Assembly: GCA_937873395.1 (NCBI GenBank)
Contig: CALMYH010000040.1
Span: 1-64,000 of the forward strand
Source of the DNA: an uncultured Burkholderiales bacterium
GTDB lineage: Bacteria; Pseudomonadota; Gammaproteobacteria; Burkholderiales; Burkholderiaceae_C
Length of the DNA stretch: 64,000 nucleotides
Direction of reading: 5' to 3'
Made by a program: the position numbers and the translations under genes. The notes below the pieces were generated by a model. That model was not told the origin of the DNA. It worked only from the letters and a program-made list of their open reading frames with translations, and did no database searches. The first letter of the stretch is position 1, and each line of letters opens with the position of its first letter. Of the stretch, positions 17,805 through 26,213 are shown one piece after another.

Positions 17805-18311
17805 TTACTGCGGCGGAATGCGCAGCACCTGTCCCGGGTAGATCTTGTCGGGGTGGTTCAGCATGGGCTTGTTGGCTTCGAAGATCAGCATGTATTTGTT
17901 CGGTGTGCCGTAGAACTGCTTGCTGATTTTCGACAGGTTGTCGCCCCTGACCACCGTGTACATCTGGGACTCCGGTTCGGGGGTCGCCACGGTCATGAGG
18001 TCGTTCACCTGTGCCACGCTGGCGACGTTGCCGCAGCACAGCACCACCTTTTCCCGGGTCGGCTGATCGGCGGCAATGCCCGCCACGGTCACGGTCTCGG
18101 TGGCGCCGTCGTACTGCACGCTCAGGCCCTCGACCTCCAGTTTCATGGTCTCGATGTATCTGGCGATGGCTTCTGCCGCCGTGCGGTTGAGCTCGGCGAC
18201 CTGATCCGGGGTCGGCGCAGCGGCTGCGGCGGGGGAGCTTTCGGCCGCTTTGGCCTTGCCGATGCCGAACAGCTTTTCCCCGGCTTCCTTGATGAACTTG
18301 AACATGCCCAT
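17805..18311 (-). CDS. kbp: Potassium-binding protein Kbp (BON and LysM domains)
   Basis: This is a homologue of E. coli Kbp/YgaU, a soluble K+-binding protein. The 168-residue product begins MGMFKFIKEAGEKLFGIG. It has a BON-like domain (VEGLSVQYDGATETVTVAGIAADQPTREKV with GNVASVAQVNDL) and ends in a LysM domain (MYTVVRGDNLSKISKQFYGTPNKYMLIFEANKPML, then YPGQVLRIP). A Ser/Ala/Pro-rich insert near residues 25-35 and a Cys-Cys pair (VVLCCGN) differ from my recollection of the E. coli protein. The ATG at 18311 has an AAAGGAA site; an upstream in-frame start would add 31 residues without a ribosome site. Confidence 0.9.
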   Translation of the reverse strand: MGMFKFIKEAGEKLFGIGKAKAAESSPAAAAAPTPDQVAELNRTAAEAIARYIETMKLEVEGLSVQYDGATETVTVAGIAADQPTREKVVLCCGNVASVAQVNDLMTVATPEPESQMYTVVRGDNLSKISKQFYGTPNKYMLIFEANKPMLNHPDKIYPGQVLRIPPQ

Positions 18312-18724
18312 GGTGATTCCTTTGCTGCGGTGGGTTGTGGTTTCGCTCGTGGCCTGATCTTCCGGCCTGCGGTTCGGGTGGTCAACGGATCGAAGGTCCA
18401 TCATGGCACAGTGCGAAGAAAGTGCACACTTGTTCTCGACAAGGATGCGGTTTTGCCACGCCGGACGCGTCTCGGACTTGGGTCGGCGTGTCGCGGAGCT
18501 TGGCCCTCTGGGCTGCGGATCTGCCTGCAGCCTGGAATCGAGGCTGGTCTTCTGCTATACTTGATTGGCTTTGCCCTTGATGGATTGCCGCGGACAAGTT
18601 GTCTGCTGCGCTTTTCGATCCGGTCGGGCAAAGTCAATCGCAAACCGGTCCATCCGGGTGTCGCCGTCTCGGTTTGACGGTGATCGGGGCCGGCTTTAAG
18701 TCACAACCTCTGGAAAGTTCTCAC
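18312..18724 (+). promoter_or_regulatory. Intergenic region with rpsB promoter and leader
   Basis: This 413-base gap separates divergent kbp and rpsB. A TATACT -10 at 18556-18561 with a partial -35 (TGGAAT, 18533-18538, 17-base spacer) gives rpsB a leader of roughly 155 bases. The leader holds self-complementary blocks, for example AAACCG near 18641 and CGGTTT near 18672. Autogenous S2 control through the leader is known in enterics; no conserved motif can be claimed here. I see no credible gene in the gap. Confidence 0.5.
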
Positions 18725-19480
18725 ATGCCTATTTCCATGCGCGAAATGCTGGAAGCCGGTGTCCATTTCGGACACCAGACCCGCTTCTGGAACCCCAAGA
18801 TGGCGCCGTACATCTTCGGTGCCCGCAACAAGATCCACATCGTCAACCTCGAAAAGACGTTGCCGCTGTTCGAGGAGGCGCAGAAGTTCGTGCGCCAGCT
18901 GGCTGCCAACCGGGGCACCATCCTGTTCGTCGGCACCAAGCGCCAGTCGCGCGAGATCGTGGCGACCGAAGCGCGCCGGGCCGGCATGCCTTTTGTCGAC
19001 CAGCGCTGGCTGGGCGGTATGCTGACCAACTTCAAGACGGTCAAGACTTCGATCAAGCGTCTGAAGGACATGCAGGCCCAAAAAGAAGCTGGCCTGGAGA
19101 ACATGAGCAAGAAAGAGCAGCTCATGTTCGACCGCGAAATGGAAAAGCTCGAGAAGGACATCGGTGGCATCCAGGACATGAATGCCCTGCCCGATGCCAT
19201 TTTTGTGGTCGATGTGGGCTTCCACAAGATTGCTGTCCTCGAGGCCCAGAAGCTGGGCATTCCGCTGGTGGGCGTGGTCGATACCAACCACTCTCCGGCT
19301 GGCATCGATTACGTGATTCCCGGCAACGACGACTCCGCCCGTGCGGTGGCCCTGTATGCCCGCGGCGTGGCCGATGCGGTGCTGGAAGGTCGCGCCAATG
19401 CCATCAACGAGGTGGTCAAGGCCGTCTCGTCCGAGGGTGACGACGAGTTTGTCGAGGTGCAGGAAGACTCGGCCGCCTGA
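18725..19480 (+). CDS. rpsB: 30S ribosomal protein S2
   Basis: S2 is a small-subunit protein bound late, through S1 contacts, near the mRNA exit. The 251-residue product starts [26 protein letters not shown], the S2 signature, and carries INLEKT-like [37 protein letters not shown] and the second signature [20 protein letters not shown]. It ends in an acidic tail ([12 protein letters not shown]). The ATG at 18725 is the conserved start. tsf follows after 130 bases with a terminator hairpin between. Confidence 0.98.
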   Translation: MPISMREMLEAGVHFGHQTRFWNPKMAPYIFGARNKIHIVNLEKTLPLFEEAQKFVRQLAANRGTILFVGTKRQSREIVATEARRAGMPFVDQRWLGGMLTNFKTVKTSIKRLKDMQAQKEAGLENMSKKEQLMFDREMEKLEKDIGGIQDMNALPDAIFVVDVGFHKIAVLEAQKLGIPLVGVVDTNHSPAGIDYVIPGNDDSARAVALYARGVADAVLEGRANAINEVVKAVSSEGDDEFVEVQEDSAA

Positions 19481-19499
19481 GTGGCTCCTTCGCCGTGAC

Positions 19500-19524
19500 A
19501 AGGGGCTCCAGCAGCCCCTTTTTC
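19500..19524 (+). terminator. Terminator/attenuator between rpsB and tsf
   Basis: AAGGGGCT (19500-19507) pairs with AGCCCCTT (19513-19520) across CCAGC and runs into five Ts (19519-19523). This is a classic intrinsic terminator. As rpsB and tsf are usually co-transcribed, it probably lowers rather than abolishes tsf read-through. Confidence 0.85.
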
Positions 19525-19610
19525 ACAGCCGGGCACCTGGGTGCCCAACCGATCAACACAATGGCCAGCCGGTCCGCTGCCGGACCGCAGGGCCTCAGGA
19601 GAACTGAAAC

Positions 19611-20498
19611 ATGGCAATTACCGCAAGCATGGTCGCTGAACTGCGTGCCAAGACCGATGCGCCCATGATGGAGTGCAAGAAAGCCCTGACCGAAGCCGAC
19701 GGCGACATGGCCAAGGCCGAGGAACTGCTGCGTGTCAAGCTGGGCACCAAGGCCGGCAAGGCCGCCAGCCGCGTGACCGCCGAAGGCGTGGTCTCCAGCT
19801 TCATCGAGGGGAGCAACGGCGCACTGGTCGAGATCAACTGCGAAACCGACTTCGTGTCCAAGAACGAGCTGTTCCTGGCTTTCTGCAACCACGTGGCCGC
19901 GCTGGTGGTGAAGAACAACCCGGCCGACGTGGCCGCCCTGGGCGAGCTGCCCCTGTCCATGGAGGGTTTCGGCCCCACGGTCGAGGAGGTTCGCAAGGGC
20001 CTGATCGGCAAGATCGGCGAGAACATGTCGATCCGCCGTTTCAGGCGCTACAGCGGTGGCGGCCAGCTGGTGTCCTACCTGCACGGTGTGCGTATCGGTG
20101 TCATGGTGGAGTTCGACGGCGACGCCGTGGCCGCCAAGGACACCGCGATGCACATTGCGGCCATGAAGCCGGTGGCCCTGACCTCGGCCGACGTCCCCGC
20201 CGACCTGATCGAGAAGGAGCGTTCGGTCGCGACCGCCAAGGCGGCCGAATCGGGCAAACCGGCCGACATCGCCGCCAAGATGATCGAAGGGTCGGTGCAG
20301 AAGTACCTGAAGGAGGTGTCGCTGTTCAACCAGGCTTTCGTCAAGAACGACAAGCAGACGGTCGAGCAGATGCTCAAGGCGGCCGGTACCAGCGTCAAGG
20401 GCTTCACCATGTTCGTGGTGGGCGAGGGCATCGAGAAGAAGGTCGACGACTTTGCTGCCGAGGTGGCTGCCCAGGTCGCTGCGGCCAAAGGCGCCTGA
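19611..20498 (+). CDS. tsf: Elongation factor Ts
   Basis: EF-Ts is the nucleotide-exchange factor for EF-Tu. The 295-residue product has the N-terminal UBA-like domain with [20 protein letters not shown] (EF-Ts signature 1). It continues with [28 protein letters not shown] (signature 2 region), and the core and coiled region end with [24 protein letters not shown]. Length and motifs are those of Proteobacteria. A GGAG site precedes the ATG at 19611. Confidence 0.98.
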   Translation: MAITASMVAELRAKTDAPMMECKKALTEADGDMAKAEELLRVKLGTKAGKAASRVTAEGVVSSFIEGSNGALVEINCETDFVSKNELFLAFCNHVAALVVKNNPADVAALGELPLSMEGFGPTVEEVRKGLIGKIGENMSIRRFRRYSGGGQLVSYLHGVRIGVMVEFDGDAVAAKDTAMHIAAMKPVALTSADVPADLIEKERSVATAKAAESGKPADIAAKMIEGSVQKYLKEVSLFNQAFVKNDKQTVEQMLKAAGTSVKGFTMFVVGEGIEKKVDDFAAEVAAQVAAAKGA

Positions 20499-20523
20499 CG
20501 TTTTCCGTTCACCCGGACAAGGA

Positions 20524-20546
20524 GACGGGCCGCAAGGCCCGTTTCT
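20524..20546 (+). terminator. Hairpin after tsf
   Basis: ACGGGCC (20525-20531) and GGCCCGT (20536-20542) close a GCAA tetraloop followed by a short TTTCT. A weak-tailed terminator or stabilising stem between tsf and pyrH is likely. Confidence 0.65.
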
Positions 20547-20657
20547 GCATCTGTCCGAGACCGACGCTCCCTGGGCGGTCCCTGCCTCGCTACACTTGAG
20601 GGTTGTGATCCGGCCACCGTTGCCACGGTACCCGGACCGAAACACAGAAAGCATCCC

Positions 20658-21368
20658 ATGCCAGCGTACAAACGCATTTTGTTGAAACTGTCGGGTGAAG
20701 CCCTGATGGGCGACGATGCCTTCGGCATCAACCGGGCGACCATCGAGCGCATGGTCGAAGAGATCGCCGAGGTGTCCCGTCTGGGCGTCCAGGTGGCCAT
20801 CGTGATCGGCGGAGGCAACATCTTCCGCGGCGTCGCCGGGGGCTCGGTCGGTATGGACCGAGCCACGGCCGATTACATGGGCATGCTGGCCACCGTGATG
20901 AACTCGCTGGCACTCGCCGACGCGCTGGACAAGACCGGTGTGGTGGCGCGCGTGATGTCGGCCATTGCCATCGAGCAGGTGGTTGAGCCCTATGTCCGGC
21001 CCAAGGCCCTGCAGTACCTGGAAGAGGGCAAGGTGGTGGTCTTCGCCGCCGGCACCGGCAACCCGTTCTTCACCACCGACACCGCGGCGGCGCTGCGCGG
21101 GGCCGAGATCGGCGCCGAGATCGTCCTCAAGGCGACCAAGGTCGATGGCGTCTACACCGCCGATCCGAACAAGGACGCGTCCGCCACCCGTTATCAGGCC
21201 ATTTCCTTTGACGAGGCCATGGCCCGGCAGCTGCAGGTCATGGACGCCACCGCGTTCGCGCTGTGCCGGGACCAGAAGCTGCCGGTCAAGGTGTTCTCCA
21301 TCTTCAAGCCCGGTGCCCTGCGCAATGTGGTGCTGGGCGGGGATGAGGGCACCCTGGTGCACGTCTGA
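20658..21368 (+). CDS. pyrH: Uridylate kinase
   Basis: UMP kinase phosphorylates UMP to UDP and is hexameric and allosterically controlled in bacteria. The 236-residue product starts [18 protein letters not shown]. It has [34 protein letters not shown], the [22 protein letters not shown] segment and [13 protein letters not shown], all signatures of bacterial PyrH within the amino-acid-kinase fold. It sits between tsf and frr, the standard order. A TACACT hexamer at 20591-20596 may be a -10 of an internal promoter. Confidence 0.97.
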   Translation: MPAYKRILLKLSGEALMGDDAFGINRATIERMVEEIAEVSRLGVQVAIVIGGGNIFRGVAGGSVGMDRATADYMGMLATVMNSLALADALDKTGVVARVMSAIAIEQVVEPYVRPKALQYLEEGKVVVFAAGTGNPFFTTDTAAALRGAEIGAEIVLKATKVDGVYTADPNKDASATRYQAISFDEAMARQLQVMDATAFALCRDQKLPVKVFSIFKPGALRNVVLGGDEGTLVHV

Positions 21369-21405
21369 TCCAGAGGCCAACGCTTCCCCATATCGAGGAG
21401 TCTTC

Positions 21406-21966
21406 ATGAGCACCGCAGAAATCCGCCAAAACGCCGAACACAAGATGCTGCAGTCGATCGAGGCTTTCAAGTCCAATCTGGCCAAGGTCCGTACAGGGCG
21501 TCCCAACCCGCAGATTCTGGACACAGTCCATGTCGAGTACTATGGTTCCATGCTGCCCTTGTCGCAGGTGGCCAACCTGACCCTGCTCGACGCCCGCACC
21601 ATCGGCGTGGCGCCCTGGGAAAAGGGCATGGGCGCCAAGATCGAAAAGGCCATCCGCGAGTCCGATCTCGGCCTCAACCCCCAAAGCCAGGGTGACCTGA
21701 TCCGGGTGCCGATGCCACCCATGACCGAAGAGCGACGCAAGGAGCTGACCAAGGTGGTTCGTGGTGACGGAGAGGCCGCCAAGATCGCGATCCGCAACCT
21801 GCGCCGCGACGCCAACGAATCGGTGAAGAAGCTGGTCAAGGACAAGCTGGCCTCCGAAGACGACGACCGTCGCTCGCAGGAAGACATCCAGAAGCTGACA
21901 GACCGCATGATTGCCGAGGTGGACAAGCTCGTCGCGTCCAAGGAGCAGGAAATCCTGGCGGTCTGA
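21406..21966 (+). CDS. frr: Ribosome recycling factor
   Basis: RRF splits post-termination ribosomes together with EF-G. The 186-residue product is full length, with [30 protein letters not shown] at the N-terminus, [15 protein letters not shown], and the C-terminal three-helix-bundle stretch [46 protein letters not shown] site sits just upstream of the ATG at 21406. The gap from pyrH is 37 bases. Confidence 0.98.
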   Translation: MSTAEIRQNAEHKMLQSIEAFKSNLAKVRTGRPNPQILDTVHVEYYGSMLPLSQVANLTLLDARTIGVAPWEKGMGAKIEKAIRESDLGLNPQSQGDLIRVPMPPMTEERRKELTKVVRGDGEAAKIAIRNLRRDANESVKKLVKDKLASEDDDRRSQEDIQKLTDRMIAEVDKLVASKEQEILAV

Positions 21967-21994
21967 CCGCCAGGATCATCCGATCGGCACCCCC

Positions 21995-22765
21995 ATGCAT
22001 CTGTTGCCCTTTCCGCTTGCGGCAGTCCGTGCCGGCGTGCCCCGGCATGTGGCCATCGTCATGGATGGCAACGGTCGGTGGGCCAAGAAGCGCTGGATGC
22101 CGCGTGTGGCGGGCCACAAGCAGGGCGTCGAGGTGTTGCGACGCACCGTGCGCGCCTGCATGGAGCGGGGCATCCAGGTGCTCACGGTGTTTGCCTTCTC
22201 GACCGAGAACTGGAACCGGCCCGCCGAGGAGGTGTCGGGCCTCATGGAGCTGCTGGCCAATGCGCTTTCACGCGAGGTGCCCAGCCTGCGCCAGAGCGGG
22301 GTCCGTCTGCATTTTCCCGGTGACCGGGCATCGCTGTCGCCCAGGGTCGCCCAGGGGGTTCGGGCGGCCGAACAGGACACCGCGCTCAACACCAAGCTGC
22401 TGCTCAACGTCTGCTTCAACTACGGTGGCCGCTGGGACATTGTCCATGCGGCCCGTTCCCTGGCTGCACGTGGCGAGGTCATCACCGAAAAAAGCCTGTC
22501 CGCCGCGATGCAACTGGCCGATGTCGGCGACCCGGACCTGCTCATCCGCACGGGCGGCGAGAAGCGGATCAGCAACTTCCTGCTCTGGCAGCTCGCCTAC
22601 ACCGAGCTGCACTTCACCGATTGCCTCTGGCCGGATTTCGACGAGGCCGAACTCGATCGCGCCCTGGCCGAGTTTGCCGGCCGGGAAAGGCGCTTCGGCC
22701 TGACCTCCGAACAGGTGGCTCCGGCCGAAGGCGAACCCAGTCGGCCGGATACCAGCCATGCTTAG
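21995..22765 (+). CDS. uppS: Undecaprenyl diphosphate synthase
   Basis: UppS is the cis-prenyltransferase that makes the C55 carrier lipid for peptidoglycan and O-antigen synthesis. The 256-residue product has HVAIVMDGNGRWAKKRWMPRVAGHKQG with the catalytic Asp, TVFAFSTENWNRP, and the C-terminal signature DPDLLIRTGGEKRISNFLLWQLAYTELHF. The ATG at 21995 gives the conserved N-terminus. It overlaps cdsA by eight bases. It uses isopentenyl diphosphate made by the MEP genes in this window. Confidence 0.97.
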   Translation: MHLLPFPLAAVRAGVPRHVAIVMDGNGRWAKKRWMPRVAGHKQGVEVLRRTVRACMERGIQVLTVFAFSTENWNRPAEEVSGLMELLANALSREVPSLRQSGVRLHFPGDRASLSPRVAQGVRAAEQDTALNTKLLLNVCFNYGGRWDIVHAARSLAARGEVITEKSLSAAMQLADVGDPDLLIRTGGEKRISNFLLWQLAYTELHFTDCLWPDFDEAELDRALAEFAGRERRFGLTSEQVAPAEGEPSRPDTSHA

Positions 22766-23591
22766 GCAGCGCGTCATCACCGCCGTGCTTCTGCTGGCGG
22801 TTCTCCTGCCGGCTCTGTTTCATCACCGGATTGAAGCCTTTGCGGCCTTGACCTTGCTGATGCTGGCCGCTGCCGGGTGGGAATGGGCCCGCCTGAACGG
22901 TCAGGGCCAGCCCGTGGCCCTTTCGACAGGGGTCGGTCTCGGCGCCCTGCTGGGACTTGCCTGGTGGCTTGGTGCCCTGGAGCAATCCTGGCGCATCCTC
23001 TGGCTGCTCGCTGGCGCGGCCTGGGTTCTGCTGGCGGTGGTGGCCCTGGGGCGCGGTGTCGGCGGATGGGCACGTTGGCCGGTCGCCTTGCGCTTGCCGG
23101 CGGGACTGGTGTTGCTGGCCTGCGCATGGCTGGCCATGGTGCAGGCACGTCAGATCGGTCTGGGTTTCCTGCTCTCGGTGTTCCTGCTGGTCTGGACGGC
23201 CGATATCGCGGCCTACTTCGGTGGCAAACGCTTCGGCCGGCGCAAGCTGGCGCCTTCGGTCAGTCCCGGCAAGAGCTGGGAGGGGGTGGTCAGCGGGCTG
23301 CTGGGGGTCGTGTTGCTGGCGTTGGCCTGGGTGGCGCTGGACCGCGCGGGATGGGCTCTGGAGGGCAGCCTTTACAGCCGTCTCTGGGACCGGGGGCCTT
23401 GGCTGGCTGCCCTCGCGCTGTTGTTCCTGACCGCCATGAGCGTGGTCGGTGATCTGATCGAGTCGCTGGTCAAGCGCAGCGCCGGGGTGAAGGATTCCAG
23501 CCAGTTGCTGCCCGGTCACGGCGGTGTGCTGGACCGCGTGGATGCCTTGTTGCCGGTGCTCCCGCTGGCCATGATGCTGGCGACCCTCTGA
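22758..23591 (+). CDS. cdsA: Phosphatidate cytidylyltransferase
   Basis: CdsA makes CDP-diacylglycerol, the branch-point of phospholipid synthesis, in the inner membrane. The 277-residue protein has about seven or eight membrane segments. It also has the C-terminal CDS signature, read here as [20 protein letters not shown] followed by [15 protein letters not shown], and an upstream [12 protein letters not shown] block. The start overlaps the uppS end, so the two are translationally coupled. Confidence 0.95.
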   Translation: MLRQRVITAVLLLAVLLPALFHHRIEAFAALTLLMLAAAGWEWARLNGQGQPVALSTGVGLGALLGLAWWLGALEQSWRILWLLAGAAWVLLAVVALGRGVGGWARWPVALRLPAGLVLLACAWLAMVQARQIGLGFLLSVFLLVWTADIAAYFGGKRFGRRKLAPSVSPGKSWEGVVSGLLGVVLLALAWVALDRAGWALEGSLYSRLWDRGPWLAALALLFLTAMSVVGDLIESLVKRSAGVKDSSQLLPGHGGVLDRVDALLPVLPLAMMLATL

Positions 23592-23607
23592 ATTCCGCCC
23601 TCCTGAC

Positions 23608-24789
23608 ATGACTCAGCCGCTCGTCATTTCGGTCCTCGGGTCCACCGGCTCCATCGGCACCAGCACGCTGGACGTGGTGGCCCGCCACCCGGAGCGCTTT
23701 CGGGTCTTTGCCCTCACGGCCGCGACCCAGGTCGACCTGATGGCCAGCCAGTGTCTGCGGTTCCGGCCCGCTTTCGCCGTCATGGGGTCGGCAGCACACG
23801 CCAGGACCCTGCGCGAGCAGTTGCAGTCCAGGGGCTCGGCGACCGAAGTGCTTCACGGCACCCAGGCACTGTGTGACGTTGCCTCGGCCAGCGAGGTCGA
23901 TGCCGTCATGGCGGCCATTGTGGGTGCCGCCGGACTGCCTCCCGCCCTGGCCGCCGCCCGGGCGGGCAAGCGCCTCCTGCTGGCCAACAAGGAGGCGTTG
24001 GTGGTGGGAGGGCGTTTTTTCATGGATGCGGTGGCTCAGGGGGGCGCCACCCTGCTGCCGATCGACAGCGAACACTCGGCCGTGTTCCAGTCCTTGCCTG
24101 AAGATCCGTCGAGCTGGAGCTCTCGGGTCGAGAAAATCATTCTCACAGCGTCCGGAGGACCGTTCCGAACCCGGGATCCGTCCACCCTGGCCGATGTCAC
24201 GCCGGATCAGGCCTGTGCCCACCCCAACTGGGTCATGGGCCGCAAGATCTCGGTGGACTCCGCGACGATGATGAACAAGGCGTTGGAGGTGATCGAGGCG
24301 CGCTACCTGTTCGGTCTGCCGCCGGAGCGCATCGAAGTGGTCATTCATCCGCAAAGCGTGGTCCACTCCATGGTCCAGTACCACGATGGTTCGGTGGTCG
24401 CCCAGCTGGGCACGCCCGACATGCGCGTGCCGATCGCCTACGGCCTTTCATGGCCCGACCGAATGGCCTCGGGGGCCCAGCCGCTCGATTTCCGCGTCAT
24501 GGCTGCACTGACCTTCGAATGGCCCGACCCGCAGCGCTTTCCGGGCCTTGGTCTGGCGTGGGAGGCATTGAAGGCAGCCGACGGCAGCACGGCCGTCCTG
24601 AATGCGGCCAACGAGGAGGCGGTGGCCGCTTTTCTTGACGGACGGTTGCGCTTTGACCGCATTCATGCGGTCAACCATGCAACTTTGAGCCGGGTCCTGC
24701 CGTCCAAACCGGACTCGCTGGATGCGCTCATGGCCATGGACCGGGAAGCGAGAACCTGTGCGGCCGACCTGATCCGGCAGTTTTCCTGA
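23608..24789 (+). CDS. dxr: 1-deoxy-D-xylulose 5-phosphate reductoisomerase
   Basis: This enzyme converts DXP to methylerythritol phosphate with NADPH, the committed MEP step before IspD. The 393-residue protein has the NADPH-binding [20 protein letters not shown] at residues 9-28, [12 protein letters not shown], the substrate/metal stretch [20 protein letters not shown] and the flexible loop [24 protein letters not shown], then [16 protein letters not shown]. All are complete. It lies 16 bases after cdsA in the same transcription unit. Confidence 0.97.
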   Translation: MTQPLVISVLGSTGSIGTSTLDVVARHPERFRVFALTAATQVDLMASQCLRFRPAFAVMGSAAHARTLREQLQSRGSATEVLHGTQALCDVASASEVDAVMAAIVGAAGLPPALAAARAGKRLLLANKEALVVGGRFFMDAVAQGGATLLPIDSEHSAVFQSLPEDPSSWSSRVEKIILTASGGPFRTRDPSTLADVTPDQACAHPNWVMGRKISVDSATMMNKALEVIEARYLFGLPPERIEVVIHPQSVVHSMVQYHDGSVVAQLGTPDMRVPIAYGLSWPDRMASGAQPLDFRVMAALTFEWPDPQRFPGLGLAWEALKAADGSTAVLNAANEEAVAAFLDGRLRFDRIHAVNHATLSRVLPSKPDSLDALMAMDREARTCAADLIRQFS

Positions 24790-24830
24790 TTTTTGCGCCT
24801 GCCGGCTTCGTCTGATACCCTGCCTGACCC

Positions 24831-26198
24831 ATGCTGACCATCGTCGCCTTTCTTGTCGCCCTGGGCCTGCTCATCGCCATCCACGAATACGGCCACTACC
24901 GGGTGGCCGTGGCCTGCGGGGTCAAGGTGCTTCGGTTTTCGGTCGGCTTCGGTCGCCCCTTGTTGCGCTGGCAGCGGCCGGGCAGTTCGACCGAGTTTGT
25001 TGTCTGTGCCTTGCCTCTGGGCGGCTATGTCCGGATGCTGGACGAGCGCGAGGCCCCCGTGGATGCCGCCGAACGGCACCTGGCCTTCAACAACCAGCCG
25101 CTGCGATCCAGGGCGGCCATCGTCGCGGCAGGTCCGGCGGCCAATCTGCTGCTGGCGGTGGCTCTCTACGCGGTGCTGAACTGGAGCGGCCTCGAGGAGC
25201 CCAAGCCGGTGCTCGGCAGCCCGGTGCCGGGTTCGCTGGCCGAGCGGTCGGGTCTGGTCGGGGGCGAATGGGTGTCCGGCATTGCCCGCGGCGATCGCGA
25301 ACCCGTGCCGGTGGCGTCCTTTGAAGCCTTGCGCTGGCAGCTCACCCAGGCCGCGCTCTCGGGTGAGGACCTGGTCCTCAGTCTGGCGGATCGGGAAGAG
25401 GGGACCCCGAGCCGACGGGTCTTGTTGCCGCTGGCCGAACTGGATGTCCGTGAAGCGGATGCCGATCTGTTTCGCCGCATCGGCTTGTTGGCGCCCTGGA
25501 GCGCGCCCGAGGTCGGCCAGGTGATGGCGGGTGGCGCGGCCGAGGCGGCGGGTCTGATGTCGGGCGATCTGGTGCAGCGGGTTGGCGATGAGCGGGTTCG
25601 GGACGGGCAGCACCTGCGCAGCCTGATACGGGAAAGCGTGGGTCCCCAGGGAGAGGTGCTGCCTCAGCGCTGGGAGGTGCTGCGCTCGGGGCGGCTGCTC
25701 GACCTGGAGGTGCGCCCCCAGCCCGTTCAGCAGGGTGACCGGTGGGTGGGCCGGGTGGCTGCCTACATCGGTTCGCCGCCGGCCATGACCACCGTGCGCC
25801 TGGGCCCCGTCGATGGCCTCGTTCAGGGCGTGGTGCGCACCTGGGAGGTGTCGTGGCTGACCCTCAGAATGCTGGGCCGGATGCTGATCGGGGAAGCCTC
25901 GATCCGCAATCTGAGCGGGCCGCTGACCATTGCCGACTATGCCGGCAAATCGGCCAGCATCGGTCTGAGTTCCTACCTGCTTTTCCTGGCCCTGATCAGT
26001 GTCAGCCTGGGCGTGCTCAACCTGCTGCCGCTGCCCGTCCTCGACGGGGGGCACCTGATGTATTATCTTTGGGAGGCGGTGACCGGTCGCAGCGTGTCCG
26101 ACGTATGGATGGAACGTCTGCAGCGTGGCGGAGTCGCGGTGTTGCTTGCCCTCATGTCCATCGCCCTTTTCAATGATGTGGCCCGCCTGACCGGCTGA
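24831..26198 (+). CDS. rseP: RseP site-2 intramembrane metalloprotease
   Basis: RseP cuts anti-sigma factor RseA within the membrane after DegS, releasing sigma E in envelope stress, and clears signal peptides. The 455-residue product has the zinc site HEYGH at residues 18-22 in the first membrane segment, GGYVRMLDER, and tandem PDZ-like regions in the middle (PVPGSLAERSGLV and MAGGAAEAAGLMSGDLVQRVGDE). The third zinc ligand is in LLPLPVLDGGHLMYYL. It lies directly before bamA, as in most Proteobacteria, linking the stress protease with outer-membrane assembly. Confidence 0.96.
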   Translation: MLTIVAFLVALGLLIAIHEYGHYRVAVACGVKVLRFSVGFGRPLLRWQRPGSSTEFVVCALPLGGYVRMLDEREAPVDAAERHLAFNNQPLRSRAAIVAAGPAANLLLAVALYAVLNWSGLEEPKPVLGSPVPGSLAERSGLVGGEWVSGIARGDREPVPVASFEALRWQLTQAALSGEDLVLSLADREEGTPSRRVLLPLAELDVREADADLFRRIGLLAPWSAPEVGQVMAGGAAEAAGLMSGDLVQRVGDERVRDGQHLRSLIRESVGPQGEVLPQRWEVLRSGRLLDLEVRPQPVQQGDRWVGRVAAYIGSPPAMTTVRLGPVDGLVQGVVRTWEVSWLTLRMLGRMLIGEASIRNLSGPLTIADYAGKSASIGLSSYLLFLALISVSLGVLNLLPLPVLDGGHLMYYLWEAVTGRSVSDVWMERLQRGGVAVLLALMSIALFNDVARLTG

Positions 26199-26213
26199 GC
26201 TGATCTCTTCCTC

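Noticed and set aside
19416-21524. Minus-strand open frame of 702 codons
   Set aside because: It crosses rpsB, tsf, pyrH and frr in antisense, so it cannot be a real gene.
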